Of a stretch of 64,000 nucleotides of DNA, positions 16,065 to 25,251 are shown one piece after another (positions within the stretch are counted from its first letter, which is position 1; each line of letters opens with the position of its first letter). Position numbers and translations under genes: made by a program. The DNA is taken from assembly GCF_000021545.1 (NCBI RefSeq), contig NC_012438.1, positions 124,001 to 188,000 of the forward strand, given 5' to 3'. The notes under the pieces were generated by a model, which ran no database searches, was not told where the DNA came from, and saw nothing but the letters and a program-made list of their open reading frames with translations. This stretch comes from Sulfurihydrogenibium azorense Az-Fu1 (GTDB lineage Bacteria > Aquificota > Aquificia > Aquificales > Hydrogenothermaceae).

Positions 16065-18092
16065 TTGAAGAAAGTTTTAATAGTAGAGTCCCCAAAAAAA
16101 GCAAAAGAGATATCCCATTACTTAGGAAAAGACTTTATAGTAAAAGCAACTGTAGGACACTTTAAAGACCTTCCAGAAGACGAGATGGGAGTAGATTTAC
16201 AAACTTACCAACCAAAGTTCGTTATAAAGTCATCTAACCATAAAAAGATACTCTCAGAGATAAAAAAACTATCTCAAGACGCAGAGGTATACATAGCAAC
16301 AGACCCGGACAGAGAAGGGTACGCTATAGGCTACTTTATGTGGGAAGAGCTAAAGAAAAAAGCAAAAACAGTAAAAAGAGCAGAGTTCCATGAAATAACA
16401 AAAGACCACATAGTAGAAAAGATAAAAGAAGCTGTAGACTTTGAAAAGACAAACTTTGGACTTTTCAACGCATTTTTAGGCAGAAGAGTAGGAGATAGGA
16501 TAGTAGGTTATACACTGTCCCCAATAGCCTCAAGAGAGATAGGAGGAAGATTTAGTGTAGGAAGAGTCCAATCTCCGGCTGTCCGTCTCATAGTTGAAAG
16601 GGAAAGGGAGATACTTAACTTTAAACCCACTCCATACTACGTATTAACTGCTTTACTTGAAAAAGATGGTATAAAGTTTACTGCCTTATACGAAAAACAA
16701 AAGATAGAAGACAAACAAGAAGCTGAAAAGATATACCAAGATATAAAAGATGAAAAAACTGCGGCTGTAGAAAAAGTAGAGAAAAAGCAAATAAAACAAA
16801 GTCCAAAACCACCTTTTACCACTTCTACTTTGCAACAATCCGCAAACTCTGTTTACAGATTCCCACCAGAAAAGACTATGATGCTGGCACAAGACCTATT
16901 TGAAAGTGGACTTATTACTTACCATAGAACAGACAGCACAAGACTATCAGACCAAGCAATAACAGGTATAAGAAAACTGATAGAAAAAGAGTTTGGTAAA
17001 GAGTATTTACCAAAAAATCCAAGAGTGTATAAGTCAAAAAACACACAAGCAGACGCCCACGAAGCAATCAGGATAACTAACTTTGTCCCTTTAAAAGACC
17101 AAGAAGCACTTGTAAAAGAAAAAGGACTGTCTGAAGACCACTTTAAACTCCTTAAACTTATCTACGAGAGAACTGTAGCTTGCCAGATGGAAGATGCCGT
17201 TTTTGAAAGAACAAACATAACGTTAAAGATAAAGAACCACACATTTAAAGCAAGTGGTAGCATACTAAAATTCAAAGGATACAAAGCCGTTTACGACTTA
17301 GAAGAAGATGATGAAGAAAGTCAATCACTACCTAAGATAGAAAAAAATCAGCTAATAAACATACAATCTATAAACTTAGAAGAAAAGTTTACAAAACCAC
17401 CCGCAAGGTACACAGAAGGAAGCCTTGTAAAAAAGTTAGAAGAGTTAGGAATAGGAAGACCTTCAACGTACGCAACCATAATAAAAACCATAAAAGAAAG
17501 AGGGTACGTAGTAAAAGAAGGATCAAGTCTAAAACCAACAGATTTAGCTTTTCATCTTGTTGACTATCTAAACCAAAAGTACAACTGGGTTATTGATTAC
17601 AACTTTACCAAAAAGATGGAAGAGTTTTTAGACAAGGTAGAAGAAAATAAAAAAGATTGGAAAGAGTTTGTAAAGCATCTCCATCAAAAATCCGTCTCAA
17701 CAACAAGATCAAAAGTATCTAAAAAGATGTTAGACTACGCAAAAGATTTAGCAAAAAAACATGGAAAAGATATAGACGCTATATTAGATGACCCACAAAA
17801 GTTAAAAGAGTTTATAAACGATCACGCAGATAAAAAACCATCAGAAAAACAGATAACTTACGCCAAATCACTATCAGAAAAAACAGGGCTACCCCTTACA
17901 GAAAAAGAGCTTTCAGACAAAAAACTACTAACAAAATGGATAAATAAAGCAAAAAAAGAAGCACTGAAAAATTATCAGTTGTCAGAAAAACAAAAAAATG
18001 TTTTAATAAAGTATGGAAGGGAAGATTTGATAGAAAAACCAGCAGAAGCTCTAAAGTTTATAGCAAGTAAGTTAAAAAGATTTAAGAAATAA
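16065..18092 (+). CDS. topA: DNA topoisomerase I (type IA)
   Basis: 675 residues from a TTG start 2 bases after queC. The Toprim metal residues are Glu8 (VESP) and D80, D82, E84 in TDPDREG. The strand-passing tyrosine is Tyr286 in LITYHRTDS. There is no four-Cys zinc ribbon at the C-terminus. Instead residues about 545-675 hold three related segments beginning SKKMLDYAKDL, SEKQITYAKSL and LSEKQKNVLIKYG, a Lys-rich repeat tail. It relaxes negative supercoils. A strong hairpin follows at 18099-18118. Confidence 0.93.
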   Translation: MKKVLIVESPKKAKEISHYLGKDFIVKATVGHFKDLPEDEMGVDLQTYQPKFVIKSSNHKKILSEIKKLSQDAEVYIATDPDREGYAIGYFMWEELKKKAKTVKRAEFHEITKDHIVEKIKEAVDFEKTNFGLFNAFLGRRVGDRIVGYTLSPIASREIGGRFSVGRVQSPAVRLIVEREREILNFKPTPYYVLTALLEKDGIKFTALYEKQKIEDKQEAEKIYQDIKDEKTAAVEKVEKKQIKQSPKPPFTTSTLQQSANSVYRFPPEKTMMLAQDLFESGLITYHRTDSTRLSDQAITGIRKLIEKEFGKEYLPKNPRVYKSKNTQADAHEAIRITNFVPLKDQEALVKEKGLSEDHFKLLKLIYERTVACQMEDAVFERTNITLKIKNHTFKASGSILKFKGYKAVYDLEEDDEESQSLPKIEKNQLINIQSINLEEKFTKPPARYTEGSLVKKLEELGIGRPSTYATIIKTIKERGYVVKEGSSLKPTDLAFHLVDYLNQKYNWVIDYNFTKKMEEFLDKVEENKKDWKEFVKHLHQKSVSTTRSKVSKKMLDYAKDLAKKHGKDIDAILDDPQKLKEFINDHADKKPSEKQITYAKSLSEKTGLPLTEKELSDKKLLTKWINKAKKEALKNYQLSEKQKNVLIKYGREDLIEKPAEALKFIASKLKRFKK

Positions 18093-18098
18093 AAAAGG

Positions 18099-18118
18099 GG
18101 CTGGGATAGCTCCCAGCC
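18099..18118. terminator. Hairpin after topA
   Basis: GGCTGGGA (18099-18106), loop TAGC, TCCCAGCC (18111-18118): perfect 8-bp stem immediately after the topA stop. It lacks a downstream T-run but has an A-run upstream, so it may stop or protect the transcript without being a classical intrinsic terminator. It shares AGCTCCCAGCC with the dyad at 10034-10044. Confidence 0.55.
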
Positions 18119-18124
18119 AGGTAT

Positions 18125-18142
18125 GGAGGGGGAGGGAGGGGG
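18125..18142 (+). other. G-rich tract (possible quadruplex)
   Basis: GG-A-GGGGG-A-GGG-A-GGGGG in 18 bases, within a genome near one third G+C. It lies between the topA hairpin and the gatC promoter. Two-tier quadruplex formation is possible; three-tier would need a fourth long run. Confidence 0.5.
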
Positions 18143-18169
18143 ATGCGAGATTAAGTAATTAAAATATAT

Positions 18170-18206
18170 TATAATGCGAATATATTTAAAATGATAATCA
18201 TCATAT
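18170..18206 (+). promoter_or_regulatory. gatC-recA promoter -10 with adjacent Fur-like palindrome
   Basis: TATAAT at 18170-18175 is followed by AATGATAATCAT at 18190-18201, centred on the perfect dyad ATGAT-A-ATCAT. The surrounding 17 bases match the classical 19-bp Fur box core at about 15 positions. It would lie just after the start of transcription, 14 bases before the gatC ATG. Regulator identity is a guess. Confidence 0.45.
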
Positions 18207-18219
18207 ACGAGGTGAATGC

Positions 18220-18507
18220 ATGATAGACAAAGACACAGTTGTAAAAGTTGCACAACTTTCTAAGTTGAAGTTAAACGAAAATGAGGTGAATTTATTTTCT
18301 AAACAGTTTAACGACATTATATCATTTGTAGAAAAGTTAAAAGAAGTTGACACGGAAGGTGTGCCACCATTTTACGAGCTAAACTTAGAAGAAGGCATTT
18401 ACAGAGAAGATGAACCTCACCAGTCCATATCAAACGAAGAAGCTCTATCTAACGCACCACAAAAAGAAGGTGGATTTTTCATAGTCCCAAGAGTTGTAGG
18501 ACAGTAA
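18220..18507 (+). CDS. gatC: Asp/Glu-tRNA(Asn/Gln) amidotransferase subunit C
   Basis: 95 residues, standard length. The N-terminal VVKVAQLSKLKLNENEV and the C-terminal FFIVPRVVGQ blocks are GatC signatures. GatC stabilises the GatA/GatB pair that amidates mischarged tRNAs. gatA and gatB are not nearby. GAGGTG precedes the ATG. recA follows after 15 bases, so gatC leads the recA operon here. Confidence 0.92.
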   Translation: MIDKDTVVKVAQLSKLKLNENEVNLFSKQFNDIISFVEKLKEVDTEGVPPFYELNLEEGIYREDEPHQSISNEEALSNAPQKEGGFFIVPRVVGQ

Positions 18508-18522
18508 AAGGAGGTTTTTTAA

Positions 18523-19545
18523 ATGACTGAAGAAAAAGATTTAGAAGCAAAGAAGAAAGCTTTAGAAAGTGCTATCTTACAGATAGAGAAAAGGTACGGG
18601 AAAGGGTCTTTAATGACACTATCTTCAGAAGGTGTAAAATCTGTTGAGGTAATACCATCTGGGTCTATATCACTGGATATAGCAACTGGTATAGGTGGAA
18701 TACCAAAAGGTAGAGTGATTGAGATATACGGTCCTGAATCATCAGGGAAAACAACGTTAACTTTACACATAATAGCAGAAGCTCAGAAAAAAGGTGGTAA
18801 AGCAGTTTTCATAGATGCAGAACACGCCTTTGACCCTAAGTATGCAAAAGCAATCGGTGTAAATCTTGATGACTTAATCATCTCCCAACCAGATTACGGA
18901 GAACAAGCAATAGAGATAGCAGAGACATTAGTAAGAAGTAATGCTATTGATGTTATAGTCATAGACTCTGTGGCAGCTTTAGTTCCAAAGGCAGAGTTAG
19001 AGGGAGATATAGAAGACTCAAACGTAGGACTTCATGCAAGACTTATGTCTAAGGCAATGAGAGTGTTGAAAGGTGCAGTTAATAAAAGTAATACCGCCTT
19101 AATTCTTATAAACCAGATAAGAGAAAAAGTAGGAGTTATGTTTGGAAACCCAGAAACAACAACAGGTGGTAGAGCTATAAAGTTTTTTGCAGATATGAGA
19201 ATGGAGGTAAGAAAGAGTGATTTAAAAACAGACGGAGAAAAGGTAGGAAGTAGAGTTAAAGTAAAAGTTGTAAAAAATAAACTTGCACCACCTTTTAAAG
19301 AAGCTGAGTTTGACGTTATATACGGAGAAGGCATATCAAAAGAAGGGGAGATATTGGACTTAGGAGAAGAGATTGGTGTTATAAAGAAAAGTGGATCTTG
19401 GTACTCTTACAAAGATGAAGACACAAAAGAAGAGATAAAACTTGGACAAGGTAGAGAAAAAGCAAGAGAGTTTTTAAAGCAAAACCCAGATGTTACCCAA
19501 AAAATAGAAAACCTCATAAAAGGGAGGTTATTAAATGGAACTTGA
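18523..19545 (+). CDS. recA: Recombinase RecA
   Basis: 340 residues. The Walker A motif is GPESSGKTT at 70-78. The MAW-type segments [14 protein letters not shown] and [22 protein letters not shown] (loop L2 region) are clear. It carries out strand exchange in recombination and repair. AAAGGAGG precedes the ATG. The 3' end overlaps pilT by 11 bases. I see no LexA-type operator upstream; the nearest palindrome is the Fur-like one before gatC. Confidence 0.97.
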   Translation: MTEEKDLEAKKKALESAILQIEKRYGKGSLMTLSSEGVKSVEVIPSGSISLDIATGIGGIPKGRVIEIYGPESSGKTTLTLHIIAEAQKKGGKAVFIDAEHAFDPKYAKAIGVNLDDLIISQPDYGEQAIEIAETLVRSNAIDVIVIDSVAALVPKAELEGDIEDSNVGLHARLMSKAMRVLKGAVNKSNTALILINQIREKVGVMFGNPETTTGGRAIKFFADMRMEVRKSDLKTDGEKVGSRVKVKVVKNKLAPPFKEAEFDVIYGEGISKEGEILDLGEEIGVIKKSGSWYSYKDEDTKEEIKLGQGREKAREFLKQNPDVTQKIENLIKGRLLNGT

Positions 19546-20650
19546 TGCTGTTTTAACAGAAGCAGTAAAATCAGGAGCTTCTGACATACATCTAAAGATA
19601 GGTTCTAAACCTAAAATGAGAGTGAATACTATTTTAAGAGATATTCCCGGATTTGATACTATAACACCTCAAGATATGGTTGGTTTTGTTAATAAAATCC
19701 TTGAAAAGTCAGAAAACAAAAAAGCAGAACTTGTCAAAAGTGGTGAGGTTGATATATCTTACTCAATACACGGGTTAAGTAGATTCAGAGTTAACATATA
19801 CAAGCAGAGGGGTACGTATGCAATAGCCCTAAGAGTACTTAAAACTGTTATACCTTCTCTTGAGTCTTTAATGCTTCCAGAAGTTATCAAAAAAATAGCA
19901 GAAGAGCCAAGAGGTTTAGTATTAGTTACAGGACCAACAGGTTCAGGTAAATCTACAACCCTTGCATCAATGCTTGATTATAGAAACGAAATTTTTGAAG
20001 AAACTATCATAACTATCGAAGATCCCATAGAATACATATTTAGAGATAAAAAAGCTTATATAGTTCAAAGAGAAGTTGATTTAGATACAAAGGATTTTTA
20101 CACAGGATTAAGAGCTGCACTTCGTGAAGACCCTGATGTTATAATGGTTGGTGAGATGAGGGATTTGGAAACGATCCAAACTGCACTAAGGGCAGCTGAA
20201 ACTGGACACTTTGTTTTATCAACACTTCATACACAAGACGCAAAAGACACAATCAGCAGGATAATAAACATGTTTCCCGCAGAAGAACAAAATCATCTTA
20301 GGATACTCCTTGCTGCTGTGCTAAAAGCCATCATATCCCAAAGACTTATACCAAGAAAAGACGGAAACGGGGTAGTGCCTGCTGTTGAGATACTAATAAA
20401 CACAGGAGCAATAACAGATGCTATACAAAATCCAGATAAACTGTTTATGATTCAAGACTTAATGGAAAAAGGTAAAAAGCAGTACGGAATGCAAACTTTT
20501 GATCAGGCAGTTGTTGAGCTTTACGAAAAAGGTTTAATATCTTATGAAGATGCATTACTCTACGCTACAAACCCTTCAGATGTAGAATTAAAAATAAAAG
20601 GAATAACAACAGGAGAAGAAGAAACAGATTTTGGAACCTATGGATTCTAA
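19535..20650 (+). CDS. pilT: Type IV pilus retraction ATPase
   Basis: 371 residues. It starts with the [11 protein letters not shown] segment of PilT. The Walker A motif is GPTGSGKST at 133-141. The Asp box EDPIEYIF, the Walker B region and the His box [20 protein letters not shown] follow. PilT powers pilus retraction for twitching and DNA uptake. It lies between recA and recX and overlaps both, an unusual insertion into the common recA-recX pair. PilB and pilin genes are not in the window; dprA is at 40.5 kb. Confidence 0.94.
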   Translation: MELDAVLTEAVKSGASDIHLKIGSKPKMRVNTILRDIPGFDTITPQDMVGFVNKILEKSENKKAELVKSGEVDISYSIHGLSRFRVNIYKQRGTYAIALRVLKTVIPSLESLMLPEVIKKIAEEPRGLVLVTGPTGSGKSTTLASMLDYRNEIFEETIITIEDPIEYIFRDKKAYIVQREVDLDTKDFYTGLRAALREDPDVIMVGEMRDLETIQTALRAAETGHFVLSTLHTQDAKDTISRIINMFPAEEQNHLRILLAAVLKAIISQRLIPRKDGNGVVPAVEILINTGAITDAIQNPDKLFMIQDLMEKGKKQYGMQTFDQAVVELYEKGLISYEDALLYATNPSDVELKIKGITTGEEETDFGTYGF

Positions 20651-21059
20651 TGTCAAAAAATATGCTTACAAACTTTTATCAAGAAGAGACTACTTTAAAG
20701 AAGAGCTAAGAAACAAACTTTTGAGGAAAGGTTTCGAAGAGGAAAAAGTAGACGAAGTTATAAAACATTTAGAAAATCAAGGACTTTTAAACGATGAAAA
20801 ACTGAAAGAAAGATACAAAGAGATTTACATAAACAAAGGTAAAAGTTTTGCAAAATTAAAAAACAGCCTTTTCAGAAAAGGCATTACAGAAATAGACCTT
20901 TCTGAAGAAGAAGAACTTAAGTCAGCTTTAAATCTTTTAAAAAAATCCTTTAAAAAAGAAAAAACTTTTGAGAATATGGTAAAATTTCTTAAGAACAGAG
21001 GATTTAGATACAGTGTTATTAAAAAAGCCATTGAAATAACCCTTAAAGAGGAAGAATGA
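20640..21059 (+). CDS. recX: RecA regulator RecX
   Basis: 139 residues from ATG 20640, overlapping the end of pilT by 11 bases. Short helical repeats are typical: YAYKLLSRRDYFKEELRNKL, GFEEEKVDEVIKHLENQGLL with NDEKLKERY, and a final FLKNRGFRYSVIKKAI. RecX binds the RecA filament and limits its activity. An upstream TTG at 20631 would add three residues. It overlaps ribF by 4 bases. Confidence 0.88.
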   Translation: MDSNVKKYAYKLLSRRDYFKEELRNKLLRKGFEEEKVDEVIKHLENQGLLNDEKLKERYKEIYINKGKSFAKLKNSLFRKGITEIDLSEEEELKSALNLLKKSFKKEKTFENMVKFLKNRGFRYSVIKKAIEITLKEEE

Positions 21060-21991
21060 CTAAAATCCTACACTTAAAAGACCTTCCTATAACAGAGAGC
21101 ACTGTTTGTACTGTAGGAAACTTTGACGGCTTACACTTAGGCCATAAAGAAATAATTAAAAAAGTAAAAGATATAGCAAAAAAAGAAAATTTAAAATCTT
21201 TAGTAATAACTTTCCATCCCCATCCAAGAAAAATACTAAATCCAAAAAAGTACAAATGTAGTATAGTAAACTTGGAAACGAAAATATACCTATTTAAAAA
21301 AGAAAACATAGATTATTTACTTATCGTAGAGTTTAATAAAGATTTTTACCAAAAGTCAGCATTTGAGTTTTTAAATTTTTTAAAAAATGCCCTTAAATGT
21401 AAAGTCTTGATAGTAGGAAAAGACTGGAAGTTTGGTTTCAAACAAGAGGGAGATATACAGTACGCAAAGAAGGTAGGAAGCTCCATTGGAATAAAAGTTA
21501 TTCCGATTGAAGATATAAAATCAAACAGTAGTAGAATAAGTAGTAGTTTGATAAGAGAACTTTTATCAAAAGGAGAGTTAAAAAAAGTAGAAAAACTTCT
21601 TGGGAGAAGATACTTTTTAATAGAAAAGGTTGTTAAAGGAGATGGAAAAGGCAGAGAGATAGGATTTCCTACTATAAACCTTAAACCTGATGATGACCTA
21701 TGTTTAAAAAAAGGAGTTTACGTAGGATACTTAGAAAAAGATGAAAAAGTATACAAAGCAGTTATAAATTACGGAAACAGACCAACCTTAGACGGAAAAA
21801 AAACCTTTATAGAAGTTCATCTTATAGAAGATAAAGTTGACCTAAAAACTGAAGAAGATTACGTAAAAGTTTACTTTATAGAGTATCTAAGAGAAGAAAA
21901 AAAATTTGAATCTGTAGAAGACTTAAAAAATCAGATAAAATTAGATATACAAAAAGCAAAAGAGGTTTTAGAAGTTGAAAAAGTGGTTTAG
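21056..21991 (+). CDS. ribF: Bifunctional riboflavin kinase/FAD synthetase
   Basis: 311 residues. The N-terminal nucleotidyltransferase has VGNFDGLHLGHKEI (HxGH at about residues 24-27) and the SSSLIRELL block (ISSSLIR...). The C-terminal flavokinase begins near residue 180 with GRRYFLIEKVVKGDGKGREI and GFPTINL. It makes FMN and then FAD. Start ATGA overlaps recX; the end overlaps the TPR protein by 17 bases. Confidence 0.94.
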   Translation: MTKILHLKDLPITESTVCTVGNFDGLHLGHKEIIKKVKDIAKKENLKSLVITFHPHPRKILNPKKYKCSIVNLETKIYLFKKENIDYLLIVEFNKDFYQKSAFEFLNFLKNALKCKVLIVGKDWKFGFKQEGDIQYAKKVGSSIGIKVIPIEDIKSNSSRISSSLIRELLSKGELKKVEKLLGRRYFLIEKVVKGDGKGREIGFPTINLKPDDDLCLKKGVYVGYLEKDEKVYKAVINYGNRPTLDGKKTFIEVHLIEDKVDLKTEEDYVKVYFIEYLREEKKFESVEDLKNQIKLDIQKAKEVLEVEKVV

Positions 21992-24740
21992 TATAATAAT
22001 TTTACTCTTTTTATCACATTACTCATTTGCAAATCAGGTAAAACTTCCAGAAGTAGTATTCCCTATTGAGATAGTGTCCCAGATATTAGAAGAGAAAAAA
22101 CCATTACCACCACCAAATAAGATAGAATTTCAACCACTTTACGATATCTTACAGATAAAACAGTATCTACCAATACAAAAACCTTACTCTGTAAAACTAC
22201 CAGTCCTAACTATAGAAAAACCTACAGCATACTTAGGAATACCACCCTCTAACGCCCTACTTGCAGACAGTATAGACTACTTCCAAAGAGGAGACTTTAT
22301 ATTTGCCCAAGAAAACTTAAAAAAGTTTGTAGAAAAATACAAAGACCACAAATACCTATTTTACGCTTACTACTTACTTGGGTATATAAACTTTGAGTTT
22401 AAAAATTTTCAAGAGAGTATGGAAAATTTAGAAAAAAGTTGTACTTTAAACCCCCTTAAAGAAAACTGCCTATCTTACGCAATTACACTTATTATAAACA
22501 ACAATTTAGACAAAGCAAAAGAAGTATTAGACAGCATAAACCAAGACCAAGATGTAAAATTTTATAAAATAGTGGTACAAACCCTAAAATCTAATCAACA
22601 AAACACACAAAAAATAAACTGTGATGATTTAGATGTAGGAAGTATTAGCTACTGTAAATACTTTTTAAAACATACTCTATTCTTAGTAGATAAGTATAAA
22701 GACTCTTTAGACTATACTTATAAAGGAGAAGACAAAAATCTTCAAAAAATCTCCACAATTTTAGATGGCTTTAACTACTACTTTTTAAAAGATTACACAA
22801 AAACAAAATACACCTTTGAAAAATTTTTAAGTAAAAACCTTTCTAACGATATTCTAACAAACTTAGCCTACTTTGGACTTGATTTAGTAGATACAAGCAA
22901 ATCAAAAGATTACGCTCAAATTTTAGAGACGAGAGACACTTACCTAAGCTACTACCTTTATTTAAAGGTTATAAACAACTATGCATCGTCAAACAACTGG
23001 CTTGATACTTTCATACACATACAGAAAGTTTTAAACTTAACAGATAGAAATAAAGATAACTTAAGATTAGCATTGGCAGTAGCACTTTACAACATGAAAA
23101 ATTACGAGTATGCCCTTAACATATTCAACGATTTAGCAAAAGAAAAAAATGATGAAGAAACATATTTTTACTGTGGACTTTCGGCTTATGCAGCAAAACT
23201 CTACAAAAAAGCCCAAGAATGTTTATTTAATATTATAGAAAGTAAGGATTTAGAAAGGAAAAAAACAGCTTTAACATACCTAGCAGAAATTTACTACATA
23301 ACAGATGATGAAGAAAACTATATAAACATAGTCTCTTTACTTAAAGACATAGATGAAGACCTTGCATACAACTACCTTGGATGGTACTTCTTTAAAAATA
23401 AAGACTATCTAAACGCCTACAAATCCTTTAAAGACCCTTATATGAAAGCAGTCTCTTTATTTAACTACGGAGACGTTCAAAAAGCAAAAGAGTTGATCAA
23501 TGGAAGAAATGACAGAAAATCTTTATTTCTGTCAGCTTACATAGATATAAAACAAGGAGATTTAGAATCTGCAAGGTCTAAACTAAAAGAGATAGCACAG
23601 CAGTACAACGATGAACTGGCAAAAAAAGCTATGTACCTTTACGCATACCTTTACTTCTCAGAAGGAAATTTCCAGCAAGCTATAAAAGAGTTTGAAAACT
23701 TTAGAAACACCTTTAAAGAAGATGATGTATACAACCAAAAAGCACTTTTAAGAATAGCAGACAGCTACTATAACTTGGGAGAAAAAGACCTTGCAAGAAG
23801 TATATACAAAGAGTTCATAGAAAAATATAAAGATAGAAAAGAAGCTGTAGATGCAGCTTACAACTTAGTTCTACTTGAAACAAAAGGAGAAAATCAAGAA
23901 AAGGATAAAATTATTGAAGACTTCATCTCTAAATATCCAGATTATCCACTTGTAAACACATTAAAACTTCAACTTGCATCTATCTACGAAGAAAAAGGAG
24001 AGATAGAAAAAGCCATTAAAATATACCAGCAACTGTCAAATTCTAACGATAAAGACTCTCTACTTGCCAAGTATAAGCTTGCTGAAATTTATGAAAAATC
24101 AGGTCAAAACGACAAAGCAAAAGAGATACTACTTAATATTATAAACTCACAAGACCAAGATATAAGATTTAAAAGCAGTCTACTTTTAGCTCAGATATAC
24201 GAAAAAGAATCAAACCTTGACCAAGCAATACAAATTTATCAAAGTATATCAGACAACGATGACGTTAAATTTAAACTTTCTACAGTCCTTATTCAAGCAG
24301 GAAGGTACAACGAAGCCCTTAATTACCTAAAAGAACTTTTAGACAAGTACCCAGAAAAGTCTACTGAAATATCTTTTTATATAGGTAAGATAAAGTTTCT
24401 ACAAGGATTAAACGACGAAGCTTTAAACTACTTAGAAGTATCAATAAAGTCTCAAAACTACACAGTTGCATCAGAAAGCTACTTTCTAATTGGAGAGATA
24501 TACAACAGTAAGAAAGATTTAAATAAAGCTTTAAACGTATACTTAAACGCTATATACACAAACCCCCAACTAAACAATACAACAGCCCAAGCAAGATTAA
24601 AAGCAGCTGACATTTTAATAAAAGCAGAAAAAAGGAAAGAAGCATCTTGCCTACTTACACCACTACTGGATTATAATAATGAAGATATAAAAGCAACTGT
24701 AAAAGAAAAACTAAAGAATTTACCAAAGTGTTTAAGGTAG
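21975..24740 (+). CDS. Large exported TPR-repeat protein
   Basis: 921 residues from a TTG start inside ribF. A signal peptide (KKWFSIIILLFLSHYSFA, likely cut near residue 19) is followed by a Pro-rich linker and then many tetratricopeptide-type helical pairs from about residue 90 to the end, for example YYLLGYINFEFKNFQESM and IYEEKGEIEKAIKIYQQLS. It is probably periplasmic or outer-membrane associated and acts as a protein-binding scaffold; partners are unknown. rimM follows after 4 bases. Confidence 0.8.
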   Translation: MKKWFSIIILLFLSHYSFANQVKLPEVVFPIEIVSQILEEKKPLPPPNKIEFQPLYDILQIKQYLPIQKPYSVKLPVLTIEKPTAYLGIPPSNALLADSIDYFQRGDFIFAQENLKKFVEKYKDHKYLFYAYYLLGYINFEFKNFQESMENLEKSCTLNPLKENCLSYAITLIINNNLDKAKEVLDSINQDQDVKFYKIVVQTLKSNQQNTQKINCDDLDVGSISYCKYFLKHTLFLVDKYKDSLDYTYKGEDKNLQKISTILDGFNYYFLKDYTKTKYTFEKFLSKNLSNDILTNLAYFGLDLVDTSKSKDYAQILETRDTYLSYYLYLKVINNYASSNNWLDTFIHIQKVLNLTDRNKDNLRLALAVALYNMKNYEYALNIFNDLAKEKNDEETYFYCGLSAYAAKLYKKAQECLFNIIESKDLERKKTALTYLAEIYYITDDEENYINIVSLLKDIDEDLAYNYLGWYFFKNKDYLNAYKSFKDPYMKAVSLFNYGDVQKAKELINGRNDRKSLFLSAYIDIKQGDLESARSKLKEIAQQYNDELAKKAMYLYAYLYFSEGNFQQAIKEFENFRNTFKEDDVYNQKALLRIADSYYNLGEKDLARSIYKEFIEKYKDRKEAVDAAYNLVLLETKGENQEKDKIIEDFISKYPDYPLVNTLKLQLASIYEEKGEIEKAIKIYQQLSNSNDKDSLLAKYKLAEIYEKSGQNDKAKEILLNIINSQDQDIRFKSSLLLAQIYEKESNLDQAIQIYQSISDNDDVKFKLSTVLIQAGRYNEALNYLKELLDKYPEKSTEISFYIGKIKFLQGLNDEALNYLEVSIKSQNYTVASESYFLIGEIYNSKKDLNKALNVYLNAIYTNPQLNNTTAQARLKAADILIKAEKRKEASCLLTPLLDYNNEDIKATVKEKLKNLPKCLR

Positions 24741-24744
24741 GAAG

Positions 24745-25251
24745 ATGAAAAGGGAAGATATGGTAGTAGCAGGAAAATTACATTCAACTCATGGAGTAAA
24801 AGGAAATCTAAAGTTAGAGCTTTTTCACGAAAAAATAAGACTCCCAAACATAGTTTATGTAGAAGACGAAGAAACAAAAAAGTTAGTTCCATTAGAGATA
24901 GAATTTATAGACAGAGTAAAAAAACTTATAAAGTTTAAAGGATACGATACCCCAGAAAAAGCAAAAGAGATATCCCAAAAACTTATATACATACCCCAAG
25001 AGAACCTGCCAAAGCTAAATAAAGATGAGTACTACATATTCCAGATAGAAGGTTGTGAGATTGTATTTAAAGACAAAATAGTTGGGAAAGTTGAAAAAGT
25101 CGATGACAGACTTCCACAAGTCTATCTAATTATAAAATGTAAAGACGATAAAATTAGGTATTTACCTTTTATAAACCAGTTTGTAAAAACCGTTGATGTT
25201 GAAAACAAAAAGATAATCATAACACCTCCTGAAGGATGGTTTAGCCTGTAG
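24745..25251 (+). CDS. rimM: 16S rRNA processing protein RimM
   Basis: 168 residues. The N-terminal domain has AGKLHSTHGVKGNLKLELF, the RimM hallmark, and the C-terminal PRC-barrel ends in LPFINQFVKTVDVENKKI and PPEGW. RimM binds S19 and helps 30S head maturation. In most bacteria it lies between rpsP/khpA and trmD; here it sits between the TPR protein and lptF/G. GGAAG precedes the ATG and the next gene starts directly after its stop. Confidence 0.92.
   Translation: MKREDMVVAGKLHSTHGVKGNLKLELFHEKIRLPNIVYVEDEETKKLVPLEIEFIDRVKKLIKFKGYDTPEKAKEISQKLIYIPQENLPKLNKDEYYIFQIEGCEIVFKDKIVGKVEKVDDRLPQVYLIIKCKDDKIRYLPFINQFVKTVDVENKKIIITPPEGWFSL

Noticed and set aside
17975-18253. 92-residue minus-strand open frame across topA end and gatC promoter
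   Set aside because: Spans a hairpin, a G-rich tract and a promoter; no ribosome site.
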